Assembly (NCBI RefSeq): GCF_003391135.1
Contig: NZ_CP031455.1
Coordinates: forward strand, 992,001-1,056,000
Length of the DNA stretch: 64,000 nt
Direction: 5' to 3'
Source: Streptoverticillium olivoreticuli subsp. olivoreticuli
GTDB lineage: Bacteria > Actinomycetota > Actinomycetes > Streptomycetales > Streptomycetaceae
The first letter of the stretch is position 1. Each line of letters begins with the position of its first letter. A program made the translations under genes and the position numbers. Positions 52,539 through 61,221 of this stretch are shown in pieces. The notes beneath the pieces are model-generated. The model was not told the origin of the DNA. It saw nothing but the letters and a program-made list of their open reading frames with translations, and searched no databases.

Positions 52539-54511
52539 CCATGAGCGCGGGCTGGTACCTGCGGCGGTTGTCCCGGATGGGACCGCAGGAGGTCGGCGGC
52601 CGGGTGGGCGACGCGGTGCGCAGGCGGCGGTGGCGGTCGGCGCTGCCGGACTGCCCGGGCGTGACCGGCGCCCGGTTCACCGCGGTACTGCCCGCCGGGG
52701 CGATCGCCGCGGTGCCGCCGGACGCCGCGAAACGTCTCATCGCCGAGGCGGACCGGCTGATGGCCGGGCACGCCGGGTATTTCGGGGTGGACCGCGACGA
52801 CCTGGCCGACCCGGACTGGTGGTACGACCCGAAGACCGGGCGCCGGGCTCCGTGGGGGTACGCCTTCGACGTGCCGTACCGGAACGAGGACGCGGTCGGG
52901 GACGTCAAGCAGATCTGGGAGCTGTCCCGGCATCAGTACCTCACCGTGCTCGCCGCCGCCTACGCGGTCACCGGGAACGAGCGGTACGCCGAGCGAGTGG
53001 CCGAGCACCTGCGGTCGTGGTGGGCGGCCAACGCGCCGCTGCGCGGAGTGCACTGGATCAGCGGCATCGAGCTGGGGATCCGGCTGCTGTCCTGGGTGTG
53101 GATCCGCCGGCTGCTCGACGGCTGGCCGGGCGCGCCCGGGCTGTTCGAGGACAACCCGGTGGCGCTGAACCAGATCTGGCACCACCAGCGCTGGCTGGCC
53201 GCCTTCCCCAGCCGGGGGTCTTCGGCGAACAACCACGTCATCGCCGAGGCCGCCGGGCAGCTCGCGGCGGCCTGCGCGTTCAGGTGGTTCCCCTCCTCGG
53301 CGCGTTGGCGCGCTGGCGCGCTGCGGTCGCTGGAGCGGCATCTGCGGAGCAACACCTTCGGCTCCGGCCTCAACCGCGAGCTGGCCACGGAGTATCACGG
53401 ACTGGTGCTGGAGCTCGGCCTGGCCGCGGTGGCCGAGGCGGATGCCGCCGGCGTGCCGGTCCCCGCGTCGATCCGGCTGGTGCTGCTGCGGATGACCGAC
53501 GCCCTCGCGGCCATCGTGGACGGCCGGCTGCGGCCGCCGCGCCAGGGGGACGCGGACGACGGGCACGGTCTGGTCGTGGACGGCGCGGGCACCGACCGCT
53601 GGGCCTCGCTGCTGGCCACCGGGGACGCCGTGTTCGGCCGGCTCGCCTGGTGGCCGACGGTGGCCGACACCGATGTGCGCACCCCGCTGCTGGCCGCGCT
53701 CATCCGGCCGTACCCGAGGAATGCCGGCGCTGATAACTGCAGTGCACCGGCCGTGACCCGCCCGGCAAGCCGGCCAGGCCACTTCGCCGACGCAGGGCTT
53801 ACCATCCTGCGCGGTCCGGCGGAGATCTGGTGCCGCTGCGACGGCGGTCCGCACGGCTTCCTGTCCATCGCCGCGCACGCACACGCGGACGCGCTGTCCG
53901 TGGAGGTCCGGCACGACGGGGTCGACGTGCTCGCCGACCCGGGGACGTTCTGCTACCACGGGCAGCCCGGGTGGCGGCAGTACTTCCGGTCGACCCTCGG
54001 TCACAACACCCTGCAATTGGACGGCGGTGACCAGTCCGTCTCCGGCGGCCCGTTCCTGTGGACCCGGCATGCCCGCAGCCGGGTCCTGGTCGCGGACACA
54101 TCCGGCGGCGAGGGTGTGGCCCGCTGGTGCGCCGAGCACGACGGTTACCAGAGCTCCGTGCACCGCCGCCGGGTGGAGCTGACCGCCGCGAGCCAGGAGC
54201 TGCGGGTGGTCGACGAGGTACGCGGCCCGCGCCGGGCCGCGCGCCTGGCGTTCCACCTCGGCCCGGCGATCGCCGCGGACCTGGTGGGGAACCGGGCAGT
54301 GCTCACCTGGACCCGGGACGGCGAGGACCGCTCCGCGGTGCTCGACCTGCCCGGGCAGCTGTGCTGGCGGGCGCATCGCGGCGAGACCGACCCGCCGCTG
54401 GGCTGGTACTCCGTCGGCTTCGGACGCAAGGAACCCACCACCACGCTGGTCGGCACAGGTTTCGCCGACGGCGCGGAAGGGTTCACCACCGTACTCAAGT
54501 TCCGCGGCTAG
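52535..54511 (+). CDS. Heparinase II/III-like protein
   Basis: 658 residues. N-terminal half is an alpha-alpha toroid region (SRHQYLTVLAAAYAVTGNERYA, NQIWHHQRWLAAFPSRGSSANNHV) and residues ~400-640 form the beta-sandwich with FLSIAAHAHADALSVEV, DPGTFCYHGQPGWRQYFRST and GHNTLQLDG. These are the heparinase II/III signatures, including the His/Tyr lyase motifs. No signal peptide is visible, which is common for the members in polysaccharide operons; they may act on uronic-acid-containing chains or lipid-linked repeat units. Uronic acid from the 6-dehydrogenase would be a fitting substrate. Confidence 0.9.
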   Translation: MTMSAGWYLRRLSRMGPQEVGGRVGDAVRRRRWRSALPDCPGVTGARFTAVLPAGAIAAVPPDAAKRLIAEADRLMAGHAGYFGVDRDDLADPDWWYDPKTGRRAPWGYAFDVPYRNEDAVGDVKQIWELSRHQYLTVLAAAYAVTGNERYAERVAEHLRSWWAANAPLRGVHWISGIELGIRLLSWVWIRRLLDGWPGAPGLFEDNPVALNQIWHHQRWLAAFPSRGSSANNHVIAEAAGQLAAACAFRWFPSSARWRAGALRSLERHLRSNTFGSGLNRELATEYHGLVLELGLAAVAEADAAGVPVPASIRLVLLRMTDALAAIVDGRLRPPRQGDADDGHGLVVDGAGTDRWASLLATGDAVFGRLAWWPTVADTDVRTPLLAALIRPYPRNAGADNCSAPAVTRPASRPGHFADAGLTILRGPAEIWCRCDGGPHGFLSIAAHAHADALSVEVRHDGVDVLADPGTFCYHGQPGWRQYFRSTLGHNTLQLDGGDQSVSGGPFLWTRHARSRVLVADTSGGEGVARWCAEHDGYQSSVHRRRVELTAASQELRVVDEVRGPRRAARLAFHLGPAIAADLVGNRAVLTWTRDGEDRSAVLDLPGQLCWRAHRGETDPPLGWYSVGFGRKEPTTTLVGTGFADGAEGFTTVLKFRG

Positions 54512-54519
54512 GGGGACGT

Positions 54520-56040
54520 GTGGGGATCAAGTGGCGGAACTGGGCGTTGCTGGCGGCGCCGGCCCTGCTGGCGACCGGCTGTGCGAGCACATCGGGCGCC
54601 CCGACGGAGCCGACCGCTGCGCCGTCCACGTCCGCGGCCCGATCCGTGGCCCGGGTGTGCGCCAAGCCCGCCGACGGGCCGGCAAAGGCGCCGGCGGGCG
54701 CGGTGACGGTCGACCCCGCGGTGGTCGGTGACCTGGCCGCGAAGACCAAGAGCAGCCCCCCGAACACCACGTTCTGGCTTCGACCGGGCACGCACGGCCT
54801 CGAATCAGACCGGTACGCCCAGGTCATCCCCAAGGAGGGGGACAGTTACCTCGGCGCGCCGGGCGCGGTGCTCGACGGCCGGAAGACCAACCAGTACGCG
54901 TTCGGCGGTACCGCCCGCGACGTCTCCATCCGCTACCTGACCGTGCAGGGGTTCGTCGCGCCGCAGAACGAGGGCGTGGTCAACCATGACTCGGCCGACG
55001 GGTGGGTGATCGAGCACGCGACGATCCAGAACAACTCCGGCGCCGGGCTGATGGCCGGTGCCCGCCAGCAGGTCCGCGCCAGCTGCCTGCGCGGCAACGG
55101 ACAGTACGGAATGAACGCATACAAGACCGGCGATCCCATCAGCGGCCTGGTGGTCGAGGGCAACGAGATCGTGGCCAACAACACCGAGGACTGGGAGCGG
55201 CGGCAGCCGGGCTGCGGCTGCACCGGAGGCGTCAAGTTCTGGGCCGTCAACGGCGCCGACGTACGCGGCAACTGGGTGCACGACAACCGCGGAACCGGGT
55301 TGTGGGCGGACACCAACAACAACGACTTCCGCATCGAGGACAACGTGCTCGAGGCCAACGACGGTGCCGCGCTGATCTACGAGACCAGCTACAACGCGGT
55401 CATCCGGAACAACGCGATCCTGCGGAACAACTGGGTCGAGGGCCGGAAGTACGCCGACCGCGGCGACAACTTCCCGTTCGCGACCGTCTACCTGTCCGAG
55501 TCCGGCGGCGAACCACGGATCCGAGCCCGCACGGACAAGATCGAGATCGACCGGAACGTGCTGGAGAACAACTGGTCCGGAATCACCCTGTGGGAAAACG
55601 CCGACCGGTTCTGCAACAGCCCGGCCAACACCTCGTCCGGCGACTGCACATTGCTGGTGCGGCACTCCGACCGCTGCGCGCGGCCGACGATCGCCACCGC
55701 ACCGCTCTACGCCGACTGCCGGTGGAAGACCCAGCGGGTGGACATCCACGACAACCGCTTCGTGCTGGACAAGTCCATCGTCAAGTGCACGGCGAAGTGC
55801 GACCGAATGGCGGTGCTGGCCAACTACGGCACCTATCCGAACTGGTCGCCTTACCAGGGCGAAAGGGTGGCCGAGGCGATCACCCTCAAGCAGAACAACC
55901 GCTGGCACGACAACGTCTACCTCGGACCATGGGAATTCGTCGCCCACGACCCGAGCCGGGTCCTCGACTCCGGGCAGTGGCAGGGCACGCCGTACCAGCA
56001 GGACGCGGGCAGCACCTTCCGCGCACGGGACGGTGGTTGA
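54520..56040 (+). CDS. Secreted beta-helix lipoprotein
   Basis: 506 residues from GTG 54520 (AGGGGGAC upstream). The lipobox LLATGC near residue 20 gives a lipidated Cys. Residues ~90-480 are right-handed parallel beta-helix repeats with asparagine ladders (VVEGNEIVANNTED, DVRGNWVHDNRGTG, RIEDNVLEANDGAA, VIRNNAILRNNWVE, EIDRNVLENNWSG). Such proteins are polysaccharide lyases, epimerases or binding proteins; the extracytoplasmic position suggests it acts on the exported polymer, perhaps as a mannuronan-epimerase-like or lyase enzyme. Substrate and activity are not predictable from the sequence. Confidence 0.88.
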   Translation: MGIKWRNWALLAAPALLATGCASTSGAPTEPTAAPSTSAARSVARVCAKPADGPAKAPAGAVTVDPAVVGDLAAKTKSSPPNTTFWLRPGTHGLESDRYAQVIPKEGDSYLGAPGAVLDGRKTNQYAFGGTARDVSIRYLTVQGFVAPQNEGVVNHDSADGWVIEHATIQNNSGAGLMAGARQQVRASCLRGNGQYGMNAYKTGDPISGLVVEGNEIVANNTEDWERRQPGCGCTGGVKFWAVNGADVRGNWVHDNRGTGLWADTNNNDFRIEDNVLEANDGAALIYETSYNAVIRNNAILRNNWVEGRKYADRGDNFPFATVYLSESGGEPRIRARTDKIEIDRNVLENNWSGITLWENADRFCNSPANTSSGDCTLLVRHSDRCARPTIATAPLYADCRWKTQRVDIHDNRFVLDKSIVKCTAKCDRMAVLANYGTYPNWSPYQGERVAEAITLKQNNRWHDNVYLGPWEFVAHDPSRVLDSGQWQGTPYQQDAGSTFRARDGG

Positions 56041-57274
56041 GATGGGCGAGGACCACACGTCGAAGGCCGTCGGTACGGTCTGGGGGCTGCTGATCCTCAA
56101 CACGCTCGGCTCCGCCGGGGCGAAGACCATCATCCCGCTGCCCCGCTCCCTCATCCAGCTGGTCACCATGGGCGCGCTGGTCGCCGCGTTCGCGCTGGCG
56201 CTCGCACTCAATCTCCGGCTGCGCATCCGGGCCGGCGCCTTCCTGTTCCTGCTCACCCTGCTGCTGGTGTCGAGCGTGATCTCCAGTGCGCACCTGGAGT
56301 CCGGGTTCGGCGCGCTGTTCCGGTGCGCCCGGCTGGCTCTCTTCGTCGGCACGCTGTGGCTGCTCAGCCGCTGGTGGGACGGCAGCGAGACGCTCGTCCG
56401 GCACCACATCCGGATGTACTTCGCGGTGCTCGCGTCGGTGGCCGCCGGCTTGCTCATCTCACCGGGCGCGGCCATGCCCGATCTCTACGGCGGGCGGCTG
56501 GTCGGCGCGTTGTGGCCGCTCACCCCGCCGCAGATCGGACAGTACGCCGCGGTGATCATCGGGCTCACCGTGCTGCTCGTACTGGGCCACCGGACCACCA
56601 GGGCCGGCGCGGCGGTGGTCATCGTGCCGTCACTCGTCCTGCTCGCGCTGACCCACACCCGGACGGCCACGCTCGGCCTGTTCATCGGGTTGGCGTTGGC
56701 GATCGGCTCGCTCGTCCTGACCAGCGCCGCCGCCCGCCGGTTCTTCGGCTGGGCGGTGCTGTGCGCCGCCGTGGCCGCGGTGGCGTTGAGCTCCGTGCTG
56801 CAGGCGTGGTTCCTGCGCGGACAGAGCCAGGAGAACTTCTCCAACCTCACCGGTCGGGCCAAGGTCTGGGACGCCCTGCTGGCAGCGCCCCGGACGACCT
56901 CGGAGAAGTTGTTCGGCGTGGGCCTGGGCGACAAGTCGTTCGGCGGGCTGCCGATCGACAACAGCTGGCTGGCCGTTTACCACGAGCAGGGTCTGACCGG
57001 CATCGCCCTGGTGGCGGCGGTCATCATCGTGCTGGGCGGCGTCGCGTTGCTGCGGCCACCGTCGCTGTCGAGGGCCTGCGCGATCTTCCTGATCAGCTAC
57101 TGCGCGATCGCGTCGTACACCGAGGCCGGGCTGGGCGACGCCTCGCCGTATCTGCTGCATCTGACGGTGGCCGCCTCGCTGCTGGCGGCACCTGCCGCGG
57201 CCACTCCCCCGCCGACGCCCGAAGTCCCTCAACGACGCGTACCACGATGGGCCCGAAGATCGGAGGTGACCTGA
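56033..57274 (+). CDS. Wzy-type O-antigen ligase/polymerase
   Basis: 413 residues with about 10-11 hydrophobic helices (LLILNTL start, LFLLTLLLVSSVIS, QYAAVIIGLTVLLVLGH, ALTHTRTATLGLFIGLALAI). The periplasmic loop with NLTGRAKVWDALLAAP, FGVGLGDKSFGGLPIDNSWL is the conserved WxxxL/NS motif of Wzy and ligase proteins. It should polymerise lipid-linked repeat units on the outer face, with the two Wzz-like proteins. Either GTG 56033 or ATG 56042 could be the start; both overlap or abut the previous stop. Confidence 0.88.
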   Translation: MVEMGEDHTSKAVGTVWGLLILNTLGSAGAKTIIPLPRSLIQLVTMGALVAAFALALALNLRLRIRAGAFLFLLTLLLVSSVISSAHLESGFGALFRCARLALFVGTLWLLSRWWDGSETLVRHHIRMYFAVLASVAAGLLISPGAAMPDLYGGRLVGALWPLTPPQIGQYAAVIIGLTVLLVLGHRTTRAGAAVVIVPSLVLLALTHTRTATLGLFIGLALAIGSLVLTSAAARRFFGWAVLCAAVAAVALSSVLQAWFLRGQSQENFSNLTGRAKVWDALLAAPRTTSEKLFGVGLGDKSFGGLPIDNSWLAVYHEQGLTGIALVAAVIIVLGGVALLRPPSLSRACAIFLISYCAIASYTEAGLGDASPYLLHLTVAASLLAAPAAATPPPTPEVPQRRVPRWARRSEVT

Positions 57275-57276
57275 GC

Positions 57277-58551
57277 ATGCACATCCTCGTGGTGCACAAC
57301 CGCTACTCCTCGGCACAGCCGAGCGGGGAGAACAAGGTCGTCGACCAGGAGGTGGAGCTGCTGCGCGAGGGCGGCCACCGGGTCGAGGTGTTCGAGCGGC
57401 GCAGCGACGACATCGCCGCCCGGTCCCTGCTGGGCAAGGCCGCGGTGCCGCTGCTGGTGCCGTGGAACCCGGCGGTCCGCGCGGAGCTCGCCGCCCGGCT
57501 CCGCACCGAGCGGCCGGACGTGGTCCACGTCCACAACGTCTTCCCGCTCCTGTCGCCCGCGGTGCTGGCCGCCTGCGCCGACGCCGGCGTGCCCGCCGTC
57601 GCCACGCTGCACAACTACACCCAGGTCTGCCCGCCCGGCACGCTGCAGCGGGACGGCCGGCCGTGCACCGAGTGCGTCGGGGCGACGCCGCTGCCCGCCG
57701 TCCGGCACGGCTGCTACCGGGGCTCCCGGCTGGCGACGGTGCCGCTCGCGGTCAGCCTGTCGGTCAACCGGCGGCGGTGGTGGTCCGGCGTGGAGCGGTT
57801 CTTCTGCATCTCCGCGGCGCAGCGCGACGTCCTGGTGCGGGCCGGCATGCCGCCCGAGCGGCTGGCGGTGAAGCACAACTTCGTGCCCGAACCGGGCGTC
57901 CGCCGAGCGGGCGCCGGCGAGCATCTGCTCTATCTCGGCCGGCTCGCGGAGGCCAAGGGCGTGCGGCTGCTCATGGCCGCGTGGGACGAGATCGCGGCGA
58001 GCGGCGGTGTGGGTGTGCCGCTCGTGGTCGCCGGCGCGGGGCCGCTGGAGCCAGAGGTGACCGCCTGGGCGGCGGGCCGGGACGACGTGCGGTACGTCGG
58101 CCTGTACGACGCGGCCCAGTGCCGGCAGGCCATCGCGCGGTCGGTCGCCGTGGTGGCTCCCTCGACGTGGCTGGAGGCGTTCGGCCTGGTGGTCGTGGAG
58201 GCGATGGCGGCGGGGGTCCCGGCCGTCGCCGCCGGTCACGGCGCCTTCGTCGAACTCGTCGAGGACGGGGTGACCGGGCTGCTGCACCGGCCGGGCGAGG
58301 CGGCCTCGCTCGCGGCCCGCATACGCCGGATCGCGGCCGGGCCGGCCCGCAACCAAGAGATGGGCCAGGCGGCCCGGCGCCGTTACGAGCAGGGGTTCAG
58401 CCCGGCCGTCGGGCTGGAGCGCCTGGTGGAGGGGTACCGCACCGCGATCGCGGTGCGGTCCGGCGGCGGGGACAGCCCGCCGCCGGTAGGGAACACAAAC
58501 GCCGGCTCGCGGCGGGGCACCCGCGCGAGCAGGGATGGGGGCAGTAGATGA
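57277..58551 (+). CDS. Glycosyltransferase, GT4-like
   Basis: 424 residues from ATG 57277 with GGAGGTGA. N-terminal half HILVVHNRYSSAQPSGENKV and VDQEVELLREGGHRVEV, DVVHVHNVFPLLSPAVL, with a conserved Cys-rich loop (QVCPPGTLQRDGRPCTECVG) typical of one GT4 branch. Donor half LLYLGRLAEAKGVRLL, VAGAGPLE, and the catalytic ESTWLEAFGLVVVEAMAAG-like segment with EAMAAGVPAVAAGHGA. Retaining glycosyl transfer on the cytoplasmic face. It is coupled by an ATGA overlap to the C-methyltransferase gene. Confidence 0.92.
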   Translation: MHILVVHNRYSSAQPSGENKVVDQEVELLREGGHRVEVFERRSDDIAARSLLGKAAVPLLVPWNPAVRAELAARLRTERPDVVHVHNVFPLLSPAVLAACADAGVPAVATLHNYTQVCPPGTLQRDGRPCTECVGATPLPAVRHGCYRGSRLATVPLAVSLSVNRRRWWSGVERFFCISAAQRDVLVRAGMPPERLAVKHNFVPEPGVRRAGAGEHLLYLGRLAEAKGVRLLMAAWDEIAASGGVGVPLVVAGAGPLEPEVTAWAAGRDDVRYVGLYDAAQCRQAIARSVAVVAPSTWLEAFGLVVVEAMAAGVPAVAAGHGAFVELVEDGVTGLLHRPGEAASLAARIRRIAAGPARNQEMGQAARRRYEQGFSPAVGLERLVEGYRTAIAVRSGGGDSPPPVGNTNAGSRRGTRASRDGGSR

Positions 58552-59783
58552 CACGATGCAGACTCTGCGGCTCGGCGGCGCTGGCGAGCGTCGTCGATCT
58601 GGGGGCGACCCCGCCGTGCGAGAGCTTTCTCGCCGCGGACCAACTGGACCAGCCGGAGCCCGCGTACCCGCTGCACCTGCGGGTCTGCACCGACTGCTGG
58701 CTCGCGCAGATCCCTCCGCTGATCACGCCGGAGGAGACGTTCACGCAGTACGCGTACTTCTCCTCCTACTCGACCTCCTGGGTGGAGCACGCGCGCACGT
58801 TCGTCGCCGATGCCGTACAGCGGGTGGGTCTCGGCCCCGACGCCTTCGTGGTCGAGGTCGCGAGCAACGACGGGTACCTGCTCAGGCACGTGGTGGACCG
58901 CGGGATCCGCTGCCTCGGCATCGAGCCGTCGGTGAACGTCGGTGCCGCGGCGCGGGACGCGGGTGTGCCCACGCTCACGGAGTTCCTGGCCCCGGCCACC
59001 GGCTCGGCCGTCCGCGCCGAGCACGGCCCGGCGGACCTGGTCGTGGCCAACAACGTGTACGCGCACATCCCCGACGTGGTCGGGTTCACCCAGGGGCTGC
59101 GCGCCCTGGTCGCCGACGACGGCTGGGTCTCCATCGAGGTGCAGCACCTGCTGACCCTGATCGAGGAGAACCAGTACGACACGATCTACCACGAGCACTT
59201 CCAGTACTACACGGTCGCGTCCGCGATCCGGGCGCTGGCGAGTGGCGGACTCGCGCTCGTGGACGTCGAGTTGCTGCCCACGCACGGCGGCTCCATCCGG
59301 CTGTGGGCCCGGCCGGCCGAGGTGGCCGGCGAGCCGACCCGGCGGGTGGCCGACGTGCTCGCCCGGGAGAAGGCCGCCGGGCTGCAGGAGCTGTCCGGGT
59401 ACACCGAGTTCTCCGCCCGGGTGGCCAAGGTGCGCCGGGATCTCCTGCGGTTCCTCGTCGAGGCGGCCGAGCGCGGCGAGACGGTCGTCGGCTACGGCGC
59501 CCCGGGCAAGGGCAACACCCTGCTCAACCACTGCGGCATCCGGCCCGACCTGCTCCCGTACACGGTCGACCGCAACCCCTACAAACACGGCAGGTTCACC
59601 CCGGGCACCCGCATCCCGATCCTGCCGCCCGAGCAGATAGCCGCCGACCGACCGGACTACGTCCTCGTCCTCCCGTGGAACCTGCGGGCCGAGCTGGTCG
59701 AGCAGTTGTCCTTCGTGCACGACTGGGGCGGCCGGCTGGTCTTTCCCATCCCGGAACTGAGCATTGTCGAGGTCGAGCGATGA
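58548..59783 (+). CDS. Sugar C-methyltransferase (TylCIII-like)
   Basis: 411 residues. The N-terminal zinc-binding module has CRLCG (residues 4-8) and CTDCW (near 46), followed by TPEETFTQYAYFSSYSTSW; the SAM site is VVEVASNDGYLLRH near 104; later YHEHFQYYTVASAIRAL, and VVGYGAPGKGNTLLN near 315. This is the three-domain C-methyltransferase family that adds methyl groups at C-3 of NDP-ketosugars. It predicts a branched-chain sugar in the polymer. No NDP-hexose dehydratase is in the window; it may lie to the right. Confidence 0.93.
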   Translation: MTRCRLCGSAALASVVDLGATPPCESFLAADQLDQPEPAYPLHLRVCTDCWLAQIPPLITPEETFTQYAYFSSYSTSWVEHARTFVADAVQRVGLGPDAFVVEVASNDGYLLRHVVDRGIRCLGIEPSVNVGAAARDAGVPTLTEFLAPATGSAVRAEHGPADLVVANNVYAHIPDVVGFTQGLRALVADDGWVSIEVQHLLTLIEENQYDTIYHEHFQYYTVASAIRALASGGLALVDVELLPTHGGSIRLWARPAEVAGEPTRRVADVLAREKAAGLQELSGYTEFSARVAKVRRDLLRFLVEAAERGETVVGYGAPGKGNTLLNHCGIRPDLLPYTVDRNPYKHGRFTPGTRIPILPPEQIAADRPDYVLVLPWNLRAELVEQLSFVHDWGGRLVFPIPELSIVEVER

Positions 59784-60574
59784 AGGTCGTCCTGTTCTGC
59801 GGCGGTTACGGGATGCGGATGCGCAGCGGCGCCTCCGACGACGTGCCCAAACCGATGGCGATGGTCGGCCCGCGGCCGCTGATCTGGCACGTCATGCGCT
59901 ATTACGCGCACTTCGGGCACACGGAGTTCATCCTGTGCCTCGGTTACGGGGCCCACCACATCAAGAACTTCTTCCTCAACTACGAAGAGACGACGTCCAA
60001 CGACTTCGTGCTGCGGGGCGGGCAGACCGAGCTGCTGTCCACCGACATCGCCGACTGGACGATCACGTTCGCGCAGACCGGCATCGAGTCACCGATCGGG
60101 GAGCGGCTGCGCCGGGTGCGGCACCACCTGGACGGCGACGAGATGTTCCTCGCCAACTACGCCGACGTGCTCACCGACGCCCCGCTGCCGGAGATGATCG
60201 ACCGGTTCGCCCGGCGCGACGCCGGTGCGTCGATGATGGTGGTGCCGCCGCAGTCCTCGTTCCACTGCGTGGACCTGGGCGAGGACGGTCTGGTGGGGGG
60301 CATCACGGCGGTGAGCGACATGCCGCTGTGGGAGAACGGCGGCTACTTCGTGCTCCGCCAGGAGGTCTTCGACCACATCCCGGAGAACGGGGACCTGGTC
60401 GCCGACGGATGTGCCCAACTGGCCAAGCACGGCCGGCTGGTGGCGCATCAGCACCGCGGCTTCTGGAAGCCGACCGACACCGTGAAGGAGCGGGCCGCGC
60501 TCGACGAGGCCTACGCCCGGGGAGACCGCCCGTGGGCCGTGTGGGAACGGGACACTGTGGGAGTGCGGGCGTGA
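59780..60574 (+). CDS. Sugar-1-phosphate nucleotidyltransferase (RfbF-like)
   Basis: 264 residues. VVLFCGGYGMRMRSG stands in for the usual GGLGTRL glycine loop, then KPMAMVGPRPLIWHVMRYYA, LCLGYGAHHIKNFFLNYEE and YFVLRQEVFDHI. Overall it resembles glucose-1-phosphate cytidylyltransferases (RfbF/DdhA), but the active-site loop is divergent, so the nucleotide is not certain. It would make the NDP-sugar from which the C-methylated sugar derives. Start overlaps the previous stop by ATGA. Confidence 0.88.
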   Translation: MKVVLFCGGYGMRMRSGASDDVPKPMAMVGPRPLIWHVMRYYAHFGHTEFILCLGYGAHHIKNFFLNYEETTSNDFVLRGGQTELLSTDIADWTITFAQTGIESPIGERLRRVRHHLDGDEMFLANYADVLTDAPLPEMIDRFARRDAGASMMVVPPQSSFHCVDLGEDGLVGGITAVSDMPLWENGGYFVLRQEVFDHIPENGDLVADGCAQLAKHGRLVAHQHRGFWKPTDTVKERAALDEAYARGDRPWAVWERDTVGVRA

Positions 60575-61218
60575 TCCGGCTCGGGGCCGGGCCCCTGGAA
60601 CGGATCGCCGCAGTGGGCGCGCACTGCGACGACATCGCCATCGGCGCAGGCGGCACGCTGCTGACGCTGTGTCACGCGCGGCCGGGTATCCGTATCGACG
60701 CGCTGGTGCTCTCCGGCGGTGGCAGCGAGCGGGAGCAGGAGGAGCGGGCCGCGCTCGCCGCCTTCTGCCCGGGCGCCGAACTGCGGCTGACCGTGCTCAA
60801 GCTGCCGGACGGCCGGTTGCCCGCGCACTGGGAGGAGGCCAAGGCCGCGGTCGAGGAGCTGCGTCTGCAGACCGAGCCGGATCTGATGCTGGCGCCGCGT
60901 ACCGAGGACGCGCACCAGGACCACCGGGGCCTCGCGGAGCTGGTGACCACCGCATTCCGTGACCACCTCGTGCTCGGCTACGAGATCGTCAAGTGGGACG
61001 GCGATCTCGGCCGTCCGGCGGCGTACCAGCCGCTGTCGCCGGAGATCGCCGAACAGAAGGTGCGGCTGCTGCAGGAGCACTACCCCTCGCAGCGGCACCG
61101 GCCCTGGTACGACCGGGAGGCCTTCCTCGGTCTCGCACGAATCCGCGGCATCGAATGCCACGCGCGCTACGCCGAGGCGTTCGCCGCCACCAAACTCACT
61201 CTCAACCTGGGGGGTTGA
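60571..61218 (+). CDS. PIG-L-family deacetylase
   Basis: 215 residues from GTG 60571 (GTGA overlap). Motifs: VGAHCDDIAIGAGGTLL near 14 (usually HPDD, here HCDD; zinc ligands), HQDHRGLAEL near 108, and Arg/Glu-rich C-terminus. PIG-L proteins remove N-acetyl or N-acyl groups from sugars in a Zn2+-dependent reaction. In this operon the substrate is likely an N-acetylated sugar of the repeat unit. It belongs to the subgroup found with C-methyltransferases in surface-sugar loci. Confidence 0.9.
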   Translation: MIRLGAGPLERIAAVGAHCDDIAIGAGGTLLTLCHARPGIRIDALVLSGGGSEREQEERAALAAFCPGAELRLTVLKLPDGRLPAHWEEAKAAVEELRLQTEPDLMLAPRTEDAHQDHRGLAELVTTAFRDHLVLGYEIVKWDGDLGRPAAYQPLSPEIAEQKVRLLQEHYPSQRHRPWYDREAFLGLARIRGIECHARYAEAFAATKLTLNLGG

Positions 61219-61221
61219 ACC

